A stretch of 64,000 bases of DNA from Halopseudomonas yangmingensis (GTDB taxonomy: Bacteria > Pseudomonadota > Gammaproteobacteria > Pseudomonadales > Pseudomonadaceae): positions 62,001 to 126,000 of the forward strand of contig NZ_FOUI01000003.1 in the NCBI RefSeq assembly GCF_900114825.1, given 5' to 3'. Of the stretch, positions 30,939-43,052 are shown piece by piece. Every line of letters starts with the position of its first letter. The stretch's first letter is position 1. Made by a program: the position numbers and the translations under genes. The notes below the pieces were generated by a model. It was not told the origin of the DNA. It worked only from the letters and a program-made list of their open reading frames with translations, and searched no databases.

Positions 30939-32300
30939 ATGGACTTGCTGTTTACCTTGCTCGCAACCCTGGTCGCTCTGGGCTTGCTGGTTACCATTCA
31001 TGAGTACGGCCACTTCTGGGTGGCGCGCCGTTGCGGTGTGCGGGTGTTGCGTTTCTCGATTGGTTTCGGAGCACCGCTGTATCGCTGGTATGATCGGCAT
31101 GGTACCGAGTTCATGATTGCCAGCATTCCGTTGGGCGGTTACGTGAAAATGCTTGACGAACGAGAGGCCGAGGTGCCTGTCGAGCAGCTGGATCAGGCAT
31201 TCAACCGCAAGTCGGTTAAGCAGCGTATTGCCATAGTGGCAGCAGGCCCTCTGGCCAACTTCCTGCTGGCCTTGCTGGCATTCTGGGTGGTGGCCGTGGT
31301 CGGCCTGACCACCGTAAAGCCGGTTACCGGTGTGCCTGAGGCGGGCAGTATTGCCGAGCGTGCCGGTCTGCGCGAGGGGCTGGAAATCGTTGCCGTCGAC
31401 GGTGCGACAGTCAGCAGCTGGCATGACATCAATCTACGACTGATCCGCAGACTTGGCGAAAGCGGTACGCTGGGCATAAGTGCTCGCGAGCTGGCCGGCG
31501 GTGAACCGCAAAACTACAGTCTGGTGCTGGATGGATGGCTGCGCGGTGTGGATCAGCCGGACCCGCTTGGCGCCCTTGGCTTGACCAGTTGGCAGCCGCA
31601 GGTATTGCCGCGCATAGGTCAGGTTAATCCGGATGGCGCCGCACAGCGGGCCGGCCTGCAGGTTGATGACCTGATTGTTCGTGTTGATGGTGTGCCTGTG
31701 AATGACTGGGTGACCGGGCTGGTGCCGCTGATCCAGACGTCGCCCGGGCAACCGTTGGCGCTGGAGGTCGAACGGGGAGGCCGGTTGATCGAACTGACCC
31801 TTGTTCCAGATGGGCGCGAAAGTGATCAGGGGTTGCAGGGTTTTGCCGGTGTCGGCGTGGCTGCCTTCGAGTGGCCTGATCACATGTTGCGGCGAATCAG
31901 CTACAACCCGCTGCTGGCCATTCCGGTTGCCGCCGGCAGAACCTGGGACATGACAGTCCTGACACTGGAATCCCTGCAGAAGATGCTGACCGGACTGGTC
32001 TCGGCAAAAAACTTGAGTGGCCCGATAACCATTGCTAAAGTGGCGGGCGCCTCGGCCAGATCAGGACTGGAAAGTTTTCTCAGTTTTATTGCCTATCTGA
32101 GTATCAGTCTTGGTGTGCTCAATTTGTTGCCGATACCGGTGTTGGATGGTGGGCATTTGCTGTTTTATGCAGCCGAATGGGTGCGTGGCAAGCCGTTATC
32201 GGAGCGGATACAGGCCTGGGGGCTGCAGATCGGCCTGGCGCTGATTCTCTGCATCATGCTGTTTGCCATATACAACGATTTGAGTCGGCTGGGCGGTTGA
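30939..32300 (+). CDS. rseP: Site-2 zinc metalloprotease RseP
   Basis: Intramembrane protease that makes the second cut in anti-sigma factor MucA/RseA and so releases the envelope-stress sigma factor AlgU/RpoE. The 453-aa product has the zinc site TIHEYGHFW in the first helix (about residue 20), two PDZ domains (about 115-290), and the C-terminal LLPIPVLDGGHLLFY. I chose ATG 30939 over the adjacent TTG. Confidence 0.96.
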   Translation: MDLLFTLLATLVALGLLVTIHEYGHFWVARRCGVRVLRFSIGFGAPLYRWYDRHGTEFMIASIPLGGYVKMLDEREAEVPVEQLDQAFNRKSVKQRIAIVAAGPLANFLLALLAFWVVAVVGLTTVKPVTGVPEAGSIAERAGLREGLEIVAVDGATVSSWHDINLRLIRRLGESGTLGISARELAGGEPQNYSLVLDGWLRGVDQPDPLGALGLTSWQPQVLPRIGQVNPDGAAQRAGLQVDDLIVRVDGVPVNDWVTGLVPLIQTSPGQPLALEVERGGRLIELTLVPDGRESDQGLQGFAGVGVAAFEWPDHMLRRISYNPLLAIPVAAGRTWDMTVLTLESLQKMLTGLVSAKNLSGPITIAKVAGASARSGLESFLSFIAYLSISLGVLNLLPIPVLDGGHLLFYAAEWVRGKPLSERIQAWGLQIGLALILCIMLFAIYNDLSRLGG

Positions 32301-32361
32301 CCCGGCTTCAGGGTGGCGAGAATGTCTGCGCCACTGCAACATTTCAGTCAGAACGGATTTC

Positions 32362-34695
32362 ATGAAACGCTACCTTTTGCCCGCATTACTGCTGAGCCTG
32401 CTGGCTTCGGCAGCCCAGGCCGATACCTTCGAGGTTTCCGACATCCGCATTAACGGTCTGCAGCGCGTCTCGGCTGGCAGTGTATTTTCTGCCCTGCCGC
32501 TGAATATCGGTGACCAGCTGGACCAGCAACGGCTGGTTGAAGCCAGTCGCTCGCTGTTTTCCACTGGTTTTTTCCAGGATATCCAGTTGGGTCGTGAAGG
32601 TGATGTGCTGGTGATCAACGTGGTAGAGCGCCCGTCAATTGCCACCATCGAACTTGAGGGCAACAAGGCAATCAAGAGCGAAGATCTGCTCAATGGCTTG
32701 CGTCTGGCGGGCCTGGCCGAAGGCGAGATTTTCCAGCAGGCGACCCTGGAAGGGGTGCGTAACGAGTTGCTGCGCCAGTACGTGGCCCAGGGCCGCTACT
32801 CGGCCGATATCCAGGCTGAGGTGATTGCCGAGCCGCGTAACCGTGTGTCACTGAAAATCACTATTGATGAAGGCAAGGTAGCCTCCATCCGCCACGTCAA
32901 CGTGGTTGGCAATACGGTATTCAGCAATGAGGATCTGGCCGCACTGTTCGAGCTGAAAAGCAGCCGCTGGTGGCGCTTTTTCAGCAGTGCAGACAAATAC
33001 TCGCGGGAAAAGCTCGGAGGCGATCTTGAGCGCCTGCGTTCCTGGTATCTGAACCGTGGCTATATCAACATGGATATCGCCTCCACCCAGGTATCGATCA
33101 GTCCTGATAAAAAGCACGTGTTCATCACCGTCAACATCAATGAAGGCGAGCAGTACAGCGTTCGCGACGTGCGCCTGTCCGGTGATCTGGTCGTCGAGGA
33201 GGAGGCGGTACGCAGCCTGCTGCTGATCGAGCAGGGCCAGGTTTTCTCGCGCGAGGTGATGACGGCCAGTTCAGACCTGATTACCCGGCGTCTGGGCAAC
33301 GAGGGCTATACCTTTGCCAACGTCAACGCCGTTCCCGAGGTGCACGAGGAAGATCGTACGGTTAGCGTGAATTTCTTTGTTGATCCGGGCAAGCGCGCCT
33401 ATGTCAACCGTATCGACTTCCGTGGCAACACCAAGACCGATGACGAGGTGCTGCGCCGGGAGATGCGCCAGATGGAAGGTGGCTGGGCCTCGACCCACCA
33501 GATCGATCGCTCGAAGTCCCGTCTGGAACAGCTGGGGTTCTTCAAGGAAGTGAATGTCGAGACCCTTCCTGTGCCCGGTGTGGACGACCAGGTCGATGTC
33601 AATTTCACGGTTGAGGAGCAGCCTTCCGGTTCGGTAACTGCCAGCCTTGGTTTTGCCCAGGGTACCGGTCTTATCCTGGGTGGCTCGATCAGCCAGAACA
33701 ATTTCTTCGGTACCGGCAACCGTGTCAGCTTCAGTGCCAACCGCTCGGAATACCAGACGGCCCTGTCCTTCGGCTTTGTCGACCCCTACTTCACCGTGGA
33801 TGGCGTCAGCCTTGGCTACAATGCCTTTTACCGCACCACCGATTACGACCGCCTGAACGTTGATGTGTCCAGTTATGCGGTGGATTCCTACGGCGCCGGT
33901 TTCAACTTTGGTTATCCGGTCAGTGATACCTCGCGCCTGAATTTCGGGCTGAGCGTACAGAATGACAAGGTCAAGACTGGTACCTTTACCGTCAAGGAAA
34001 TCATTGGGTTTCTTGATGAAGAGGGAGATAATTTCAACAGCCTGAAGTTCAGTACCGGTTGGAGCCAGTCGACGCTGAACCGCGGCGTGTTCCCAGATCG
34101 CGGACACTCCCAGTCGGTACGTTTCGAAACAACCCTTCCCGGCAGCGACCTGAGCTTCTATTCGGTGGATTACCGGGCGCAGAAGTATTTCCGCATGAGT
34201 GATGACCTGACCCTGCGTCTGCACAGTGATCTGGGTGTGGTGAAGAACTATGGCTCAACCAGCCAGGTACCCTTTTTCGAACATTATTATGTGGGCGGCA
34301 TAGGCTCGCTGCGTGGTTATCGTGACAGCAGTGTAGGTCCGCGCAGTACGCCAAGTGACCTTGATCCGGACCGGGATGCCTTGCCCTTTGGCGGTAATAT
34401 CAAGGTTGCCGGTGGTGCCGAGGTGATATTCCCGCTGCCCTTTGTGCAGGATCAGCGCTCCATGCGTACCGTGCTGTTTGCCGACTTCGGCAACGTCTAT
34501 ACCGATACCTGTCTGCGCGGCAACCCGAACTGCACCACAGGTGTCGATCTGGGTGACCTGCGCTATAGCGTCGGCGTAGGTCTGAACTGGTTGACCGCAC
34601 TGGGTCCGCTGGGGTTCAGTCTGGGCGTGCCGCTGAACAAGCAGTCGGGTGACAAGACCCAGGTATTCCAGTTCACCCTGGGCCAGACTTTCTGA
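32362..34695 (+). CDS. bamA: Outer membrane protein assembly factor BamA
   Basis: Central subunit of the BAM complex, which folds beta-barrels into the outer membrane. The 777-aa product has a signal peptide (cleavage near AAQADTFEV), five POTRA domains to about residue 420, and a 16-stranded barrel. The barrel has the lid-loop motif GGIGSLRGYRDSSVGPR and the C-terminal phenylalanine signature FTLGQTF. It is followed by its functional partner skp. Confidence 0.98.
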   Translation: MKRYLLPALLLSLLASAAQADTFEVSDIRINGLQRVSAGSVFSALPLNIGDQLDQQRLVEASRSLFSTGFFQDIQLGREGDVLVINVVERPSIATIELEGNKAIKSEDLLNGLRLAGLAEGEIFQQATLEGVRNELLRQYVAQGRYSADIQAEVIAEPRNRVSLKITIDEGKVASIRHVNVVGNTVFSNEDLAALFELKSSRWWRFFSSADKYSREKLGGDLERLRSWYLNRGYINMDIASTQVSISPDKKHVFITVNINEGEQYSVRDVRLSGDLVVEEEAVRSLLLIEQGQVFSREVMTASSDLITRRLGNEGYTFANVNAVPEVHEEDRTVSVNFFVDPGKRAYVNRIDFRGNTKTDDEVLRREMRQMEGGWASTHQIDRSKSRLEQLGFFKEVNVETLPVPGVDDQVDVNFTVEEQPSGSVTASLGFAQGTGLILGGSISQNNFFGTGNRVSFSANRSEYQTALSFGFVDPYFTVDGVSLGYNAFYRTTDYDRLNVDVSSYAVDSYGAGFNFGYPVSDTSRLNFGLSVQNDKVKTGTFTVKEIIGFLDEEGDNFNSLKFSTGWSQSTLNRGVFPDRGHSQSVRFETTLPGSDLSFYSVDYRAQKYFRMSDDLTLRLHSDLGVVKNYGSTSQVPFFEHYYVGGIGSLRGYRDSSVGPRSTPSDLDPDRDALPFGGNIKVAGGAEVIFPLPFVQDQRSMRTVLFADFGNVYTDTCLRGNPNCTTGVDLGDLRYSVGVGLNWLTALGPLGFSLGVPLNKQSGDKTQVFQFTLGQTF

Positions 34696-34735
34696 ACCAA
34701 CAACAACCATCACTGCCTAGCAGGAGTTATAGAGA

Positions 34736-35242
34736 GTGCAAAAGTACATAGCGGTTGCAATTTTGTCGGTACTGGCCATGGCCAGCTTCCCTGCTGCAGC
34801 GCAGATGAAGATTGCCGTGCTGGACTACCAGATGGCGTTGCTCGAATCGGATGCGGCCAAGCGTTACGCGACCGATACCGAGAAGAAGTTTGCCGCACAG
34901 TTGCAGCGACTGCGAAACCTGGAAACCGAAGCCAAGCGCCTGCAAGAGCGCATGGAGCGTGACGGCAGCAAGCTGACACAGACCGAACTGGAAAAGCTCG
35001 AACTGGAATTTCGCCAAAAGGCCCGCGAGTTCCAGGTGCAGTCCCGCGAGCTGAACGAAGCCAAGGCCGGTGCTGACCGCGAGATGCTGGAGACCCTCAA
35101 GCCGAAGCTGGATCAGTCGGTGGAAGCTGTTCTCAAGGCGGGTGACTATGACATGGTCATTGATCGTGCCGCCGTGGTTGAGGTCAAGCCGCAGTTCGAT
35201 ATCACCCGCCAGGTGATCGAACGTCTGAACAGTCTGCGTTGA
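34736..35242 (+). CDS. skp: Periplasmic chaperone Skp/OmpH
   Basis: Holds unfolded outer-membrane proteins in the periplasm on their way to BamA. The 168-aa product has a signal peptide (cleavage near AAAQM) and [14 protein letters not shown], then a charged coiled-coil arm (about residues 40-125) rich in Lys/Glu/Arg. It starts with GTG, with AGGAG somewhat upstream. Confidence 0.94.
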   Translation: MQKYIAVAILSVLAMASFPAAAQMKIAVLDYQMALLESDAAKRYATDTEKKFAAQLQRLRNLETEAKRLQERMERDGSKLTQTELEKLELEFRQKAREFQVQSRELNEAKAGADREMLETLKPKLDQSVEAVLKAGDYDMVIDRAAVVEVKPQFDITRQVIERLNSLR

Positions 35243-35261
35243 TTGCTGCGGAGTAGAGCAG

Positions 35262-36305
35262 ATGAAACTTGCCGAGTTGGCTCAATGGCTGGATGCACGG
35301 CTGCGCGGTGATGGTCAGGCGGAAATTTCCGGTCTGGCCTCGCTGCAGGACGCCGGGCCGGCCCAGCTGAGTTTTCTGGCCAACTCGCAGTACCGCAAGC
35401 AGTTGGCAACAACGGCAGCGGGCGCTGTGCTGCTGCGTGAAGACGATCTGGACGGGTTTGCCGGCAATGCACTGGTCGTTGCCGACCCCTATCTTGCCTA
35501 TGCGCGGATTTCCCACCGTTTTGATCGCAAGCCGCAGGCAGATGCTGGCATCCATCCTACAGCGGTGGTGCACGCTCGGGCACGGGTCGACGAATCTGCC
35601 AGTATTGGCCCGCATGTAGTGATCGAGGCTGATGCCGTTGTAGGACCTCGCGTAACCCTTGGGGCTGGCTGTTTTGTCGGCGCACGAAGCTGTATCGGTG
35701 CTGGCGGCTGGCTGGCTCCCCGGGTAACCGTGTACCACGATGTGAGCATTGGCGAGCGGGTAGTTATTCAGTCCGGCGCTGTGATTGGCGGCGAAGGCTT
35801 CGGTTTTGCCAACCAGCAGGGTGAGTGGCACAAGATTGCCCAGATCGGTGGTGTGCGTATCGGTAATGATGTGGAAATCGGTGCCAATACTTGTATCGAC
35901 CGTGGCGCGCTTTCCGATACGCTGATCGGCAATGGCGTCAAGCTCGACAACCAGATCCAGATTGCCCACAACGTTCAGGTCGGCGATCACACGGCAATGG
36001 CTGCCTGTGTCGGTATTTCCGGCAGTACCCGTATCGGCCGGCATTGCATGATTGCCGGCGGTGTGGGCATGGTTGGCCATATCGATATCTGCGATAACGT
36101 GTTCGTCAGCGGCATGACCATGGTTACCCGCTCTATCACCGAGCCGGGAGCCTATTCGTCGGGCACTGCCATGCAGACTGCCGGTGACTGGAAGAAAAGC
36201 GCGGCACGCCTGCGCCAGATTGACAGCCTGTTCAAGCGGGTGCAGCAGCTGGAAAAACAGCTGCAGGGCGTGACCAGCGGGTCAGCAGATTCATCTGAGA
36301 CCTGA
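35262..36305 (+). CDS. lpxD: UDP-3-O-(3-hydroxyacyl)glucosamine N-acyltransferase
   Basis: Third step of lipid A synthesis: adds the N-linked hydroxyacyl chain from acyl-ACP. The 347-aa product has the N-terminal uridine-binding domain, then a left-handed beta-helix of hexapeptide repeats ([20 protein letters not shown]) and the catalytic-histidine region [18 protein letters not shown]. Confidence 0.97.
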   Translation: MKLAELAQWLDARLRGDGQAEISGLASLQDAGPAQLSFLANSQYRKQLATTAAGAVLLREDDLDGFAGNALVVADPYLAYARISHRFDRKPQADAGIHPTAVVHARARVDESASIGPHVVIEADAVVGPRVTLGAGCFVGARSCIGAGGWLAPRVTVYHDVSIGERVVIQSGAVIGGEGFGFANQQGEWHKIAQIGGVRIGNDVEIGANTCIDRGALSDTLIGNGVKLDNQIQIAHNVQVGDHTAMAACVGISGSTRIGRHCMIAGGVGMVGHIDICDNVFVSGMTMVTRSITEPGAYSSGTAMQTAGDWKKSAARLRQIDSLFKRVQQLEKQLQGVTSGSADSSET

Positions 36306-36356
36306 ACGGCGCAGTGCGCTACCTATCCCCATTATTTCTGCAAGGCCTTCGCATTC

Positions 36357-36794
36357 ATGGATATCAATGAAATCAGAGAGTATTTGCCACACCGTTACCC
36401 GTTTTTGCTGGTAGACCGGGTGGTTGAGCTCGATCTGGAGCAGCGCCGTATCAGTGCGTACAAGAATGTGTCGGTCAACGAGCCCTTTTTCAACGGCCAT
36501 TTCCCCGGTCATCCGATCATGCCGGGCGTGTTGATTATCGAGGCCATGGCCCAGGCAGCCGGTCTACTGGGTTTTCGCATGATGAATACCAAGGCTGAGG
36601 ATGGCACCCTCTACTACTTTGTCGGCACCGACAAACTACGATTCCGCCAGCCGGTGGTGCCGGGTGATCAGTTGCAACTGGAAGCCCAGTGGCTGAGCAA
36701 CAAGCGCGGCATCTGGAAGTTTGCCTGTCGTGCACTGGTTGACGGCAAGGAAGCCTGCTCCGGCGAAATCATCTGCGCGGAACACAAGGTATGA
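36357..36794 (+). CDS. fabZ: 3-hydroxyacyl-ACP dehydratase FabZ
   Basis: Dehydrates 3-hydroxyacyl-ACP in fatty-acid elongation, competing with LpxA/LpxD for the same intermediate. The 145-aa hot-dog-fold protein has [13 protein letters not shown] and the catalytic [20 protein letters not shown] (His and, in the helix, Glu). The stop overlaps the lpxA ATG by 4 nt, coupling the two. Confidence 0.98.
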   Translation: MDINEIREYLPHRYPFLLVDRVVELDLEQRRISAYKNVSVNEPFFNGHFPGHPIMPGVLIIEAMAQAAGLLGFRMMNTKAEDGTLYYFVGTDKLRFRQPVVPGDQLQLEAQWLSNKRGIWKFACRALVDGKEACSGEIICAEHKV

Positions 36795-37567
36795 GTCGAA
36801 TTCATCCCCTGGCCATTGTGGACCCGTCCGCCCGGCTGGCGGATGACGTCGAGGTGGGCCCCTGGACGCTGATCGGTGCCGATGTGGAAATCGGTCCCGG
36901 TTGTGTGATCGGGCCGCATGTGGTCATCCGTGGGCCGACCCGTATTGGTGCCGGTAACCGGATCTTCCAGTTCGCCTCGGTGGGGGAGGACTGCCAGGAC
37001 AAGAAGTACGCCGGCGAGCCGACCCGACTGGAAATCGGTGACCACAACGTGATCCGTGAGGGCTGCACCATCCATCGCGGCACCGTGCAGGATCAGGGCA
37101 TTACCCGCATCGGCAGTCACAACCTGCTGATGGCCTATGTGCATGTGGCGCATGATTGCGTGGTCGGCGATCACATCATCATGGCCAACAACGCGACCAT
37201 CGCCGGGCACGTGCATGTTGGCAATGGCGCCATCCTCGGCGGCTACACCACAGTGCACCAGTTCTGCCGCATCGGTGATTTCGCCATGAGCGCGGCCAAC
37301 AGTGCGGTATTCAAGGATATTCCGGCGTTCGTCATGGTTGGTGGCAATCCGGCCGAGGCGCATGGCATGAACTTCGAGGGCATGCGCCGGCGTGGTTACA
37401 GTCCCGAACTGATCAGCGCCCTGCGCCGCGCCTACAAGGTGGTCTATCGCCAGAGTTTGACCTTGCAGGATGCGCTGGTCGAACTGCAACAGGCAGCTGA
37501 GCAGTATCCGGAGATCGCCCTGTACCGCGACTCCATCCTTGCCTCTACCCGCGGCATCACCCGCTGA
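36791..37567 (+). CDS. lpxA: UDP-N-acetylglucosamine acyltransferase
   Basis: First step of lipid A synthesis. The 258-aa product is a hexapeptide-repeat beta-helix with the catalytic histidine in [16 protein letters not shown] and the C-terminal [18 protein letters not shown] helix region. It lies between fabZ and lpxB in the standard order. Confidence 0.98.
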   Translation: MSRIHPLAIVDPSARLADDVEVGPWTLIGADVEIGPGCVIGPHVVIRGPTRIGAGNRIFQFASVGEDCQDKKYAGEPTRLEIGDHNVIREGCTIHRGTVQDQGITRIGSHNLLMAYVHVAHDCVVGDHIIMANNATIAGHVHVGNGAILGGYTTVHQFCRIGDFAMSAANSAVFKDIPAFVMVGGNPAEAHGMNFEGMRRRGYSPELISALRRAYKVVYRQSLTLQDALVELQQAAEQYPEIALYRDSILASTRGITR

Positions 37568-37572
37568 ACGGC

Positions 37573-38733
37573 ATGTCCGATCGTCCCCTGTGTATTGCCC
37601 TGGTTGCCGGCGAAGCCTCCGGGGACACCCTGGGTGCCGGGCTGATTCGTGCTCTCCGCCAGCAGTATCCGCAGGCACGCTTTATCGGTATCGGTGGTCC
37701 GCGCATGCTGGCCGAGGGCATGCAGACCCGCGTGCCAATGGAGCGCCTGTCGGTGATGGGGCTGGTCGAGGTGCTTGGGCGCCTGCGCGAACTGCTGCGT
37801 ATTCGCCGGGAGCTGGTGGATTACCTGAAGGCCGAGCAGCCGGATGTATTCATCGGCATAGACGCGCCGGATTTCACCCTGGGGGTCGAGCGCCGCCTGC
37901 GTGAGGCCGGCATTCCCACCGTGCATTATGTCAGCCCTTCGGTCTGGGCCTGGCGCGAGAAACGCGTGCTGGGTATTCGCCAGTCCACCGACCTGATGCT
38001 GACGCTATTCCCCTTCGAGGAGGCGGTCTACCAGCGCCATGGCGTGCGCGTGCGCTGTGTCGGACACACCCTGGCCGATCGTATTGCACTGCAGCCGGGT
38101 CGAGCGGCGGCACGTCAGACCCTGGGTATTGCCGATGACGCGCGTCTGCTGGCACTGCTGCCAGGCAGTCGCAATGGCGAACTGCGCAAACTGGGCCGGT
38201 TGTTTCTGGACACGGCGCACTGGTGTCTGCAGCGCCAGCCGGATCTGCAGTTTGTGCTGCCCTGCGCCAACCCCGAGCGCCGTGCCCAGATGGAGGCGAT
38301 CCTTGCCGAGTCCGGTCTGAAGTTGCCGCTGACCCTGCTCGATGGCCAGGCCCAAGAGGCGCTGGCCGCCTGTGATGCGGTGCTGATTGCCTCGGGTACC
38401 GCCACGCTGGAGGCGATGCTGTTCAAGCGGCCGATGGTGGTGGCCTACCGCATGGCCGGGTTGACCTTCCGCATACTCAAACGGCTGGTCAAGGTTGGCC
38501 ATGTGGCGCTGCCCAACCTGCTCGCCGGACGTGAGGTGGCCCCGGAGTTCCTGCAGGATGCGGCGACTCCCGAGGCGCTTGGCGAAGCCTTGCTGGCTCG
38601 GCTGCAACCCAGCCCGGAACGTGCTGATGCCGAACGTACCTTCCTCGAATTGCACCAGTTGCTGCGCCGCGATGCTGATCAGACGGCGGCCAATGCCATT
38701 CTCGAACTGCTGCGTGACAAGGGCCGGCTGTGA
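37573..38733 (+). CDS. lpxB: Lipid A disaccharide synthase
   Basis: Glycosyltransferase (family 19) that joins UDP-2,3-diacylglucosamine and lipid X. The 386-aa product has [15 protein letters not shown] at the N-terminus, [14 protein letters not shown] and [20 protein letters not shown]. It overlaps rnhB by 4 nt. Confidence 0.97.
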   Translation: MSDRPLCIALVAGEASGDTLGAGLIRALRQQYPQARFIGIGGPRMLAEGMQTRVPMERLSVMGLVEVLGRLRELLRIRRELVDYLKAEQPDVFIGIDAPDFTLGVERRLREAGIPTVHYVSPSVWAWREKRVLGIRQSTDLMLTLFPFEEAVYQRHGVRVRCVGHTLADRIALQPGRAAARQTLGIADDARLLALLPGSRNGELRKLGRLFLDTAHWCLQRQPDLQFVLPCANPERRAQMEAILAESGLKLPLTLLDGQAQEALAACDAVLIASGTATLEAMLFKRPMVVAYRMAGLTFRILKRLVKVGHVALPNLLAGREVAPEFLQDAATPEALGEALLARLQPSPERADAERTFLELHQLLRRDADQTAANAILELLRDKGRL

Positions 38734-39335
38734 CTCAGCTGAGTATCGACTGGCTGTTGCCGGGCGAGGGTGAACTGGTCGCCGGGGTTGATGAGGTTGG
38801 CCGTGGGCCCTTGTGTGGCGCGGTGGTAACCGCTGCGGTGATTCTCGACCCAAGCCGCCCGATTGAAGGTCTGAACGACTCCAAGAAGCTCAGCGAGGCA
38901 CGTCGTGAGGCACTGTTTCCGCTGATCCAGCAGCAGGCGCTGGCCTGGTGCATTGCCCGCGCCGAGGTTGAGGAAATCGACCAGCTGAATATCCTGCAGG
39001 CCACTCTGCTGGCCATGCAGCGGGCGGTTGCCGGGCTGTCGATCACTCCGCAGCGGGTGCTGGTCGACGGCAACCGTTGCCCGACGCTGCCGATGCCGGC
39101 GGCGGCGGTGGTCAAGGGGGATAGCCGGGTGCCGGCGATTGCCGCGGCTTCAATTCTGGCCAAAGTGGCGCGCGACCGTGAAATGGGCGAGCTGGATCTA
39201 CGCTATCCGGGCTACGGGCTGGCCAAACACAAGGGCTATCCGACACCGCTGCACCTGGCCGCCCTGCGCCAGCTTGGCGTGACGCCGATCCACCGGCGCT
39301 CCTTTGCTCCGGTGCGCGCATTGCTTGAGTGCTGA
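38730..39335 (+). CDS. rnhB: Ribonuclease HII
   Basis: Removes RNA and single ribonucleotides from DNA duplexes. The 201-aa product has the catalytic DE pair in [16 protein letters not shown] and later conserved [10 protein letters not shown] and [12 protein letters not shown]. It starts with GTG inside the end of lpxB and precedes dnaE, so lipid A and replication genes share one run. Confidence 0.97.
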   Translation: MTQLSIDWLLPGEGELVAGVDEVGRGPLCGAVVTAAVILDPSRPIEGLNDSKKLSEARREALFPLIQQQALAWCIARAEVEEIDQLNILQATLLAMQRAVAGLSITPQRVLVDGNRCPTLPMPAAAVVKGDSRVPAIAAASILAKVARDREMGELDLRYPGYGLAKHKGYPTPLHLAALRQLGVTPIHRRSFAPVRALLEC

Positions 39336-39399
39336 ACTGGCCGCCAGCCGACCCCGCCGTTACAATCCAGCTTCAACTTCCGATCTGTACAGGCCTGCC

Positions 39400-42300
39400 A
39401 TGCAACCCCGTTTTATTCACCTGCGTCTGCACACCGAATTCTCCCTGGTTGACGGGCTGGTCAAGATCAAGCCGCTGATCAAGGCGCTGGAGCAGGCTGG
39501 TATGCCGGCAGTGGCGGTGACCGATCAGAGCAACATGTGCAGTCTGGTGAAGTTCTACAAGACCGCCATGGGTGCCGGCATCAAGCCGATCTGCGGCGCC
39601 GATGTCTGGCTGCTGGGCCGCGACGAGCCCGACCAGCTTGGGCGCCTGACCCTGCTGGCGATGGATCAGCAGGGCTACCGCAACCTGACTGAACTGATCT
39701 CCCGGGGGTTTACCGAAGGTCAGCGCAATGGTCTGGCAACCCTGCAGCGCGAGTGGCTGGCGAGCGCCAGTGACGGACTGATTGCCCTGTGCGGGGCCCG
39801 TGAAGGCGAAATCGGCCAGGCCCTGCTGGCTGACAACCAGCCGCTCGCTGACCAGCTACTGGCGTACTGGATGGGTGTGTTTCCCCAGCGTTTCTACCTG
39901 GAGCTGCAGCGCACCAGTCGGCTGAATGACGAGGAACACCTGCATGCAGCCGTCGCCTTGGCCAGTCGTAGCGGCTGTCCGGTGGTGGCGACCAATGATG
40001 TGCGTTTTCTGCGCCGCGAAGACTTCGAGGCCCACGAGACCCGCGTATGCATTGGCGAGGGCCGCGCGCTGGGGGATCCGCGGCGGGTTCGCCAGTACAG
40101 CGAAGAGCAGTATCTGAAAAGCGAAGAGGAGATGTGCGCGCTGTTTGCCGACATCCCCGAGGCGCTGGCCAACTCGGTGGAGATTGCCAAGCGCTGCAAT
40201 CTTGAGGTGCAGCTGGGCAAGCACTTCCTGCCGGATTTCCCGATTCCCGAGGGCATGACCATCGAGGAGTTCTTCCGCAAGGTGTCCTTCGAGGGGCTGG
40301 AGGAACGGCTTAAGGTGATACTGCCGGAGGGTGCGCCGGATCGCGACAGTCGCCGTCAGTTGTATGTTGATCGGCTGAATTTCGAGCTCGATATCATCAA
40401 TCAGATGGGTTTTCCCGGCTACTTCCTGATCGTCATGGACTTTATTAAGTGGGCCAAGCAGAACGGCGTCCCTGTGGGTCCGGGACGCGGGTCGGGTGCC
40501 GGCTCGCTGGTCGCCTACTCGCTGCTGATCACCGATCTGGACCCGCTGCAGTACGACTTGCTGTTCGAGCGCTTCCTCAACCCGGAGCGGGTGTCGATGC
40601 CCGACTTCGACGTCGACTTCTGCATGGAAGGGCGCGACCGGGTGATCGACTATGTGGCCGACATGTATGGCCGCAACGCGGTATCACAGATCATCACCTT
40701 CGGCACCATGGCGGCCAAGGCGGTGGTGCGCGATGTGGCGCGGGTGCAGGGCAAGTCCTATGGCCTGGCCGACAAGCTGTCGAAGATGATTCCCTTCGAG
40801 GTCGGCATGACCCTGGAGAAGGCCTTCGAGCAGGAGGAGCCGCTGCGCGAGTTCCTCGCCGCCGACGAGGAGGCCCAGGAAATCTGGGACATGGCGCTGA
40901 AACTCGAAGGCATCACCCGTAATGTTGGCAAGCATGCCGGTGGCGTGGTGATTGCGCCGACCAAACTGACCGATTTTGCGCCGCTGTATTGTGACGAGGC
41001 CGGTGGCGGTCTGGTGACCCAGTTCGACAAGGATGATGTGGAGGCGGCCGGTCTGGTCAAGTTCGACTTCCTTGGCCTGCGCACCCTGACCATCATCAAG
41101 TGGGCGATGGAAACCATCAACCGTGACCGCGCCCAGCAGGCTAAGGAGCCGCTGAATATCGACTTCATCCCGCTGGATGACGGCCCGACCTATCAGATGC
41201 TGCAGCGTGCCGAAACCACCGCGGTGTTCCAGCTGGAATCGCGCGGCATGAAGGAGCTGATCAAGAAACTCAAGCCGGACTGCCTGGAAGACCTGATCGC
41301 CCTGGTCGCGCTGTTCCGCCCCGGCCCGCTGCAGTCAGGGATGGTTGACGACTTTATCAACCGCAAGCACGGGCGTGCCGAGTTGTCCTATCCGCACCCG
41401 GACTACCAGTACGCCGGGCTGGAGCCGGTGCTGAAGCCGACCTACGGCATCATTCTGTATCAGGAACAGGTGATGCAGATCGCCCAGGTGATGGCCGGCT
41501 ACACCCTCGGCGGCGCCGACATGCTGCGCCGGGCGATGGGCAAGAAAAAGCCCGAGGAAATGGCCAAGCAGCGCGGCGGCTTTATCGAGGGCTGTGCGCA
41601 GAATGGTATCGATGCTGATCTGGCCGGCAATATCTTTGATCTGGTGGAAAAATTCGCTGGTTATGGTTTCAACAAGTCGCACTCGGCGGCCTACGGCCTG
41701 GTCTCCTACCAGACCGCCTGGCTGAAGGCGCACTATCCGGCGCCCTTTATGGCGGCGGTACTGTCAGCGGATATGCACAACACCGACAAGGTGGTCACGC
41801 TGATCGAGGAATGCCGCAGCATGAAGCTGCGCATGCGTGCGCCGGATGTGAATGTCTCGGAGTTCAAGTTCACGGTCGATGGCCAGGGTGACGTGGTCTA
41901 TGGCCTGGGCGCGATCAAGGGTGTGGGTGAGGGGCCGGTGGAAACCATCGTGGAAACCCGTCAGGCCGGTGGCCCGTTCCGTGACCTGTTCGATTTCTGC
42001 GCACGCATTGACCACAAGCGGATCAACAAGCGGGTGATGGAAGCGCTGATTCGCAGTGGCGCACTGGACCGCCTCGGCCCCTTCTACGATGATGAGCCGC
42101 AGGCCTACCAAAAGCTTATTGACCGTAACCGGGCCGCCCTGATGGCGGCGATGGAGGAGGCGATTGCCTCGGCGGAGCAGACCGCGCGCAGCGCCGACAG
42201 TGGTCACGACGACCTGTTCGGTGAATTGCTCGGCCCCTCCACCGAGCGTGATGTGTACGCCAGCTACAGCAGCGTGCGCGAGTGGACCTTCAAGGAGCGT

Positions 42301-42924
42301 CTGCGCGGCGAGAAGGACACCCTCGGGCTTTACTTGACCGGTCATCCGATTGACGAGTATGAGCAGGAAGTGCGGCGTTTTGCCCGCCAGCGCATTCTCG
42401 ACCTGAAACCCTCGCGTGACAGCCAGACCATCGCCGGACTGGTCTTCGACCTGCGGGTGATGAAGAACAAGCGCGGCGACAAGGTCGGTTTTGTGATGCT
42501 CGATGATCGCTCTGCGCGCATCGAGGTGTCGCTGTTTGCCGAAGCCTTTGCTGCGGCGCAGAACCTGCTGCAGAAGGATGCGCTGGTGGTGGTCGAGGGT
42601 GAGGTGGCGATTGACGACTTCTCCGGCGGCATGCGCATGCGCGCCAAGCGGGTGATGAGTCTGGAGGAGGCGCGCACCACGCTGCTCGACAGTGTGCGTC
42701 TGTGTCTCGACAGTCGCGCGCAGGATGCTGCCAGCATGCAACGCTTGCAGCAGATTCTGCGTCAACACGCCGGTGACTGCCCGGTAACGGCCCAGGTGCA
42801 ACGTGCAGGGGCAGTCGCGTTACTGAGACTGGGTGACGACTGGCGGGTCGAGCCGGCTGACCAGTTGTTGCAGAGTCTGCGTGACCAGTTCGGCAAAGAC
42901 AGCGTCTCCCTGCACTACAGATAG
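39400..42924 (+). CDS. dnaE: DNA polymerase III alpha subunit
   Basis: Catalytic subunit of the replicative polymerase. The 1174-aa product has an N-terminal PHP domain ([15 protein letters not shown]), the C-family palm with [13 protein letters not shown] and the catalytic PDFDVDF, tandem HhH, and an OB domain ([18 protein letters not shown]). I chose the ATG at 39400 ([15 protein letters not shown]); the frame upstream to 39304 overlaps rnhB and is not conserved in character. Confidence 0.98.
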   Translation: MQPRFIHLRLHTEFSLVDGLVKIKPLIKALEQAGMPAVAVTDQSNMCSLVKFYKTAMGAGIKPICGADVWLLGRDEPDQLGRLTLLAMDQQGYRNLTELISRGFTEGQRNGLATLQREWLASASDGLIALCGAREGEIGQALLADNQPLADQLLAYWMGVFPQRFYLELQRTSRLNDEEHLHAAVALASRSGCPVVATNDVRFLRREDFEAHETRVCIGEGRALGDPRRVRQYSEEQYLKSEEEMCALFADIPEALANSVEIAKRCNLEVQLGKHFLPDFPIPEGMTIEEFFRKVSFEGLEERLKVILPEGAPDRDSRRQLYVDRLNFELDIINQMGFPGYFLIVMDFIKWAKQNGVPVGPGRGSGAGSLVAYSLLITDLDPLQYDLLFERFLNPERVSMPDFDVDFCMEGRDRVIDYVADMYGRNAVSQIITFGTMAAKAVVRDVARVQGKSYGLADKLSKMIPFEVGMTLEKAFEQEEPLREFLAADEEAQEIWDMALKLEGITRNVGKHAGGVVIAPTKLTDFAPLYCDEAGGGLVTQFDKDDVEAAGLVKFDFLGLRTLTIIKWAMETINRDRAQQAKEPLNIDFIPLDDGPTYQMLQRAETTAVFQLESRGMKELIKKLKPDCLEDLIALVALFRPGPLQSGMVDDFINRKHGRAELSYPHPDYQYAGLEPVLKPTYGIILYQEQVMQIAQVMAGYTLGGADMLRRAMGKKKPEEMAKQRGGFIEGCAQNGIDADLAGNIFDLVEKFAGYGFNKSHSAAYGLVSYQTAWLKAHYPAPFMAAVLSADMHNTDKVVTLIEECRSMKLRMRAPDVNVSEFKFTVDGQGDVVYGLGAIKGVGEGPVETIVETRQAGGPFRDLFDFCARIDHKRINKRVMEALIRSGALDRLGPFYDDEPQAYQKLIDRNRAALMAAMEEAIASAEQTARSADSGHDDLFGELLGPSTERDVYASYSSVREWTFKERLRGEKDTLGLYLTGHPIDEYEQEVRRFARQRILDLKPSRDSQTIAGLVFDLRVMKNKRGDKVGFVMLDDRSARIEVSLFAEAFAAAQNLLQKDALVVVEGEVAIDDFSGGMRMRAKRVMSLEEARTTLLDSVRLCLDSRAQDAASMQRLQQILRQHAGDCPVTAQVQRAGAVALLRLGDDWRVEPADQLLQSLRDQFGKDSVSLHYR

Positions 42925-43052
42925 TGGGCAGCTAAAGTTCCGGCATACCCGGATACCGGCAAGGGTGTCCGGTTCTCGACTGCCATGCGGCAATCCCGTA
43001 AGGTATTGCCGGACAACTTCAAGAAGGCCTGCGGGCCGCACAGCGGATATGG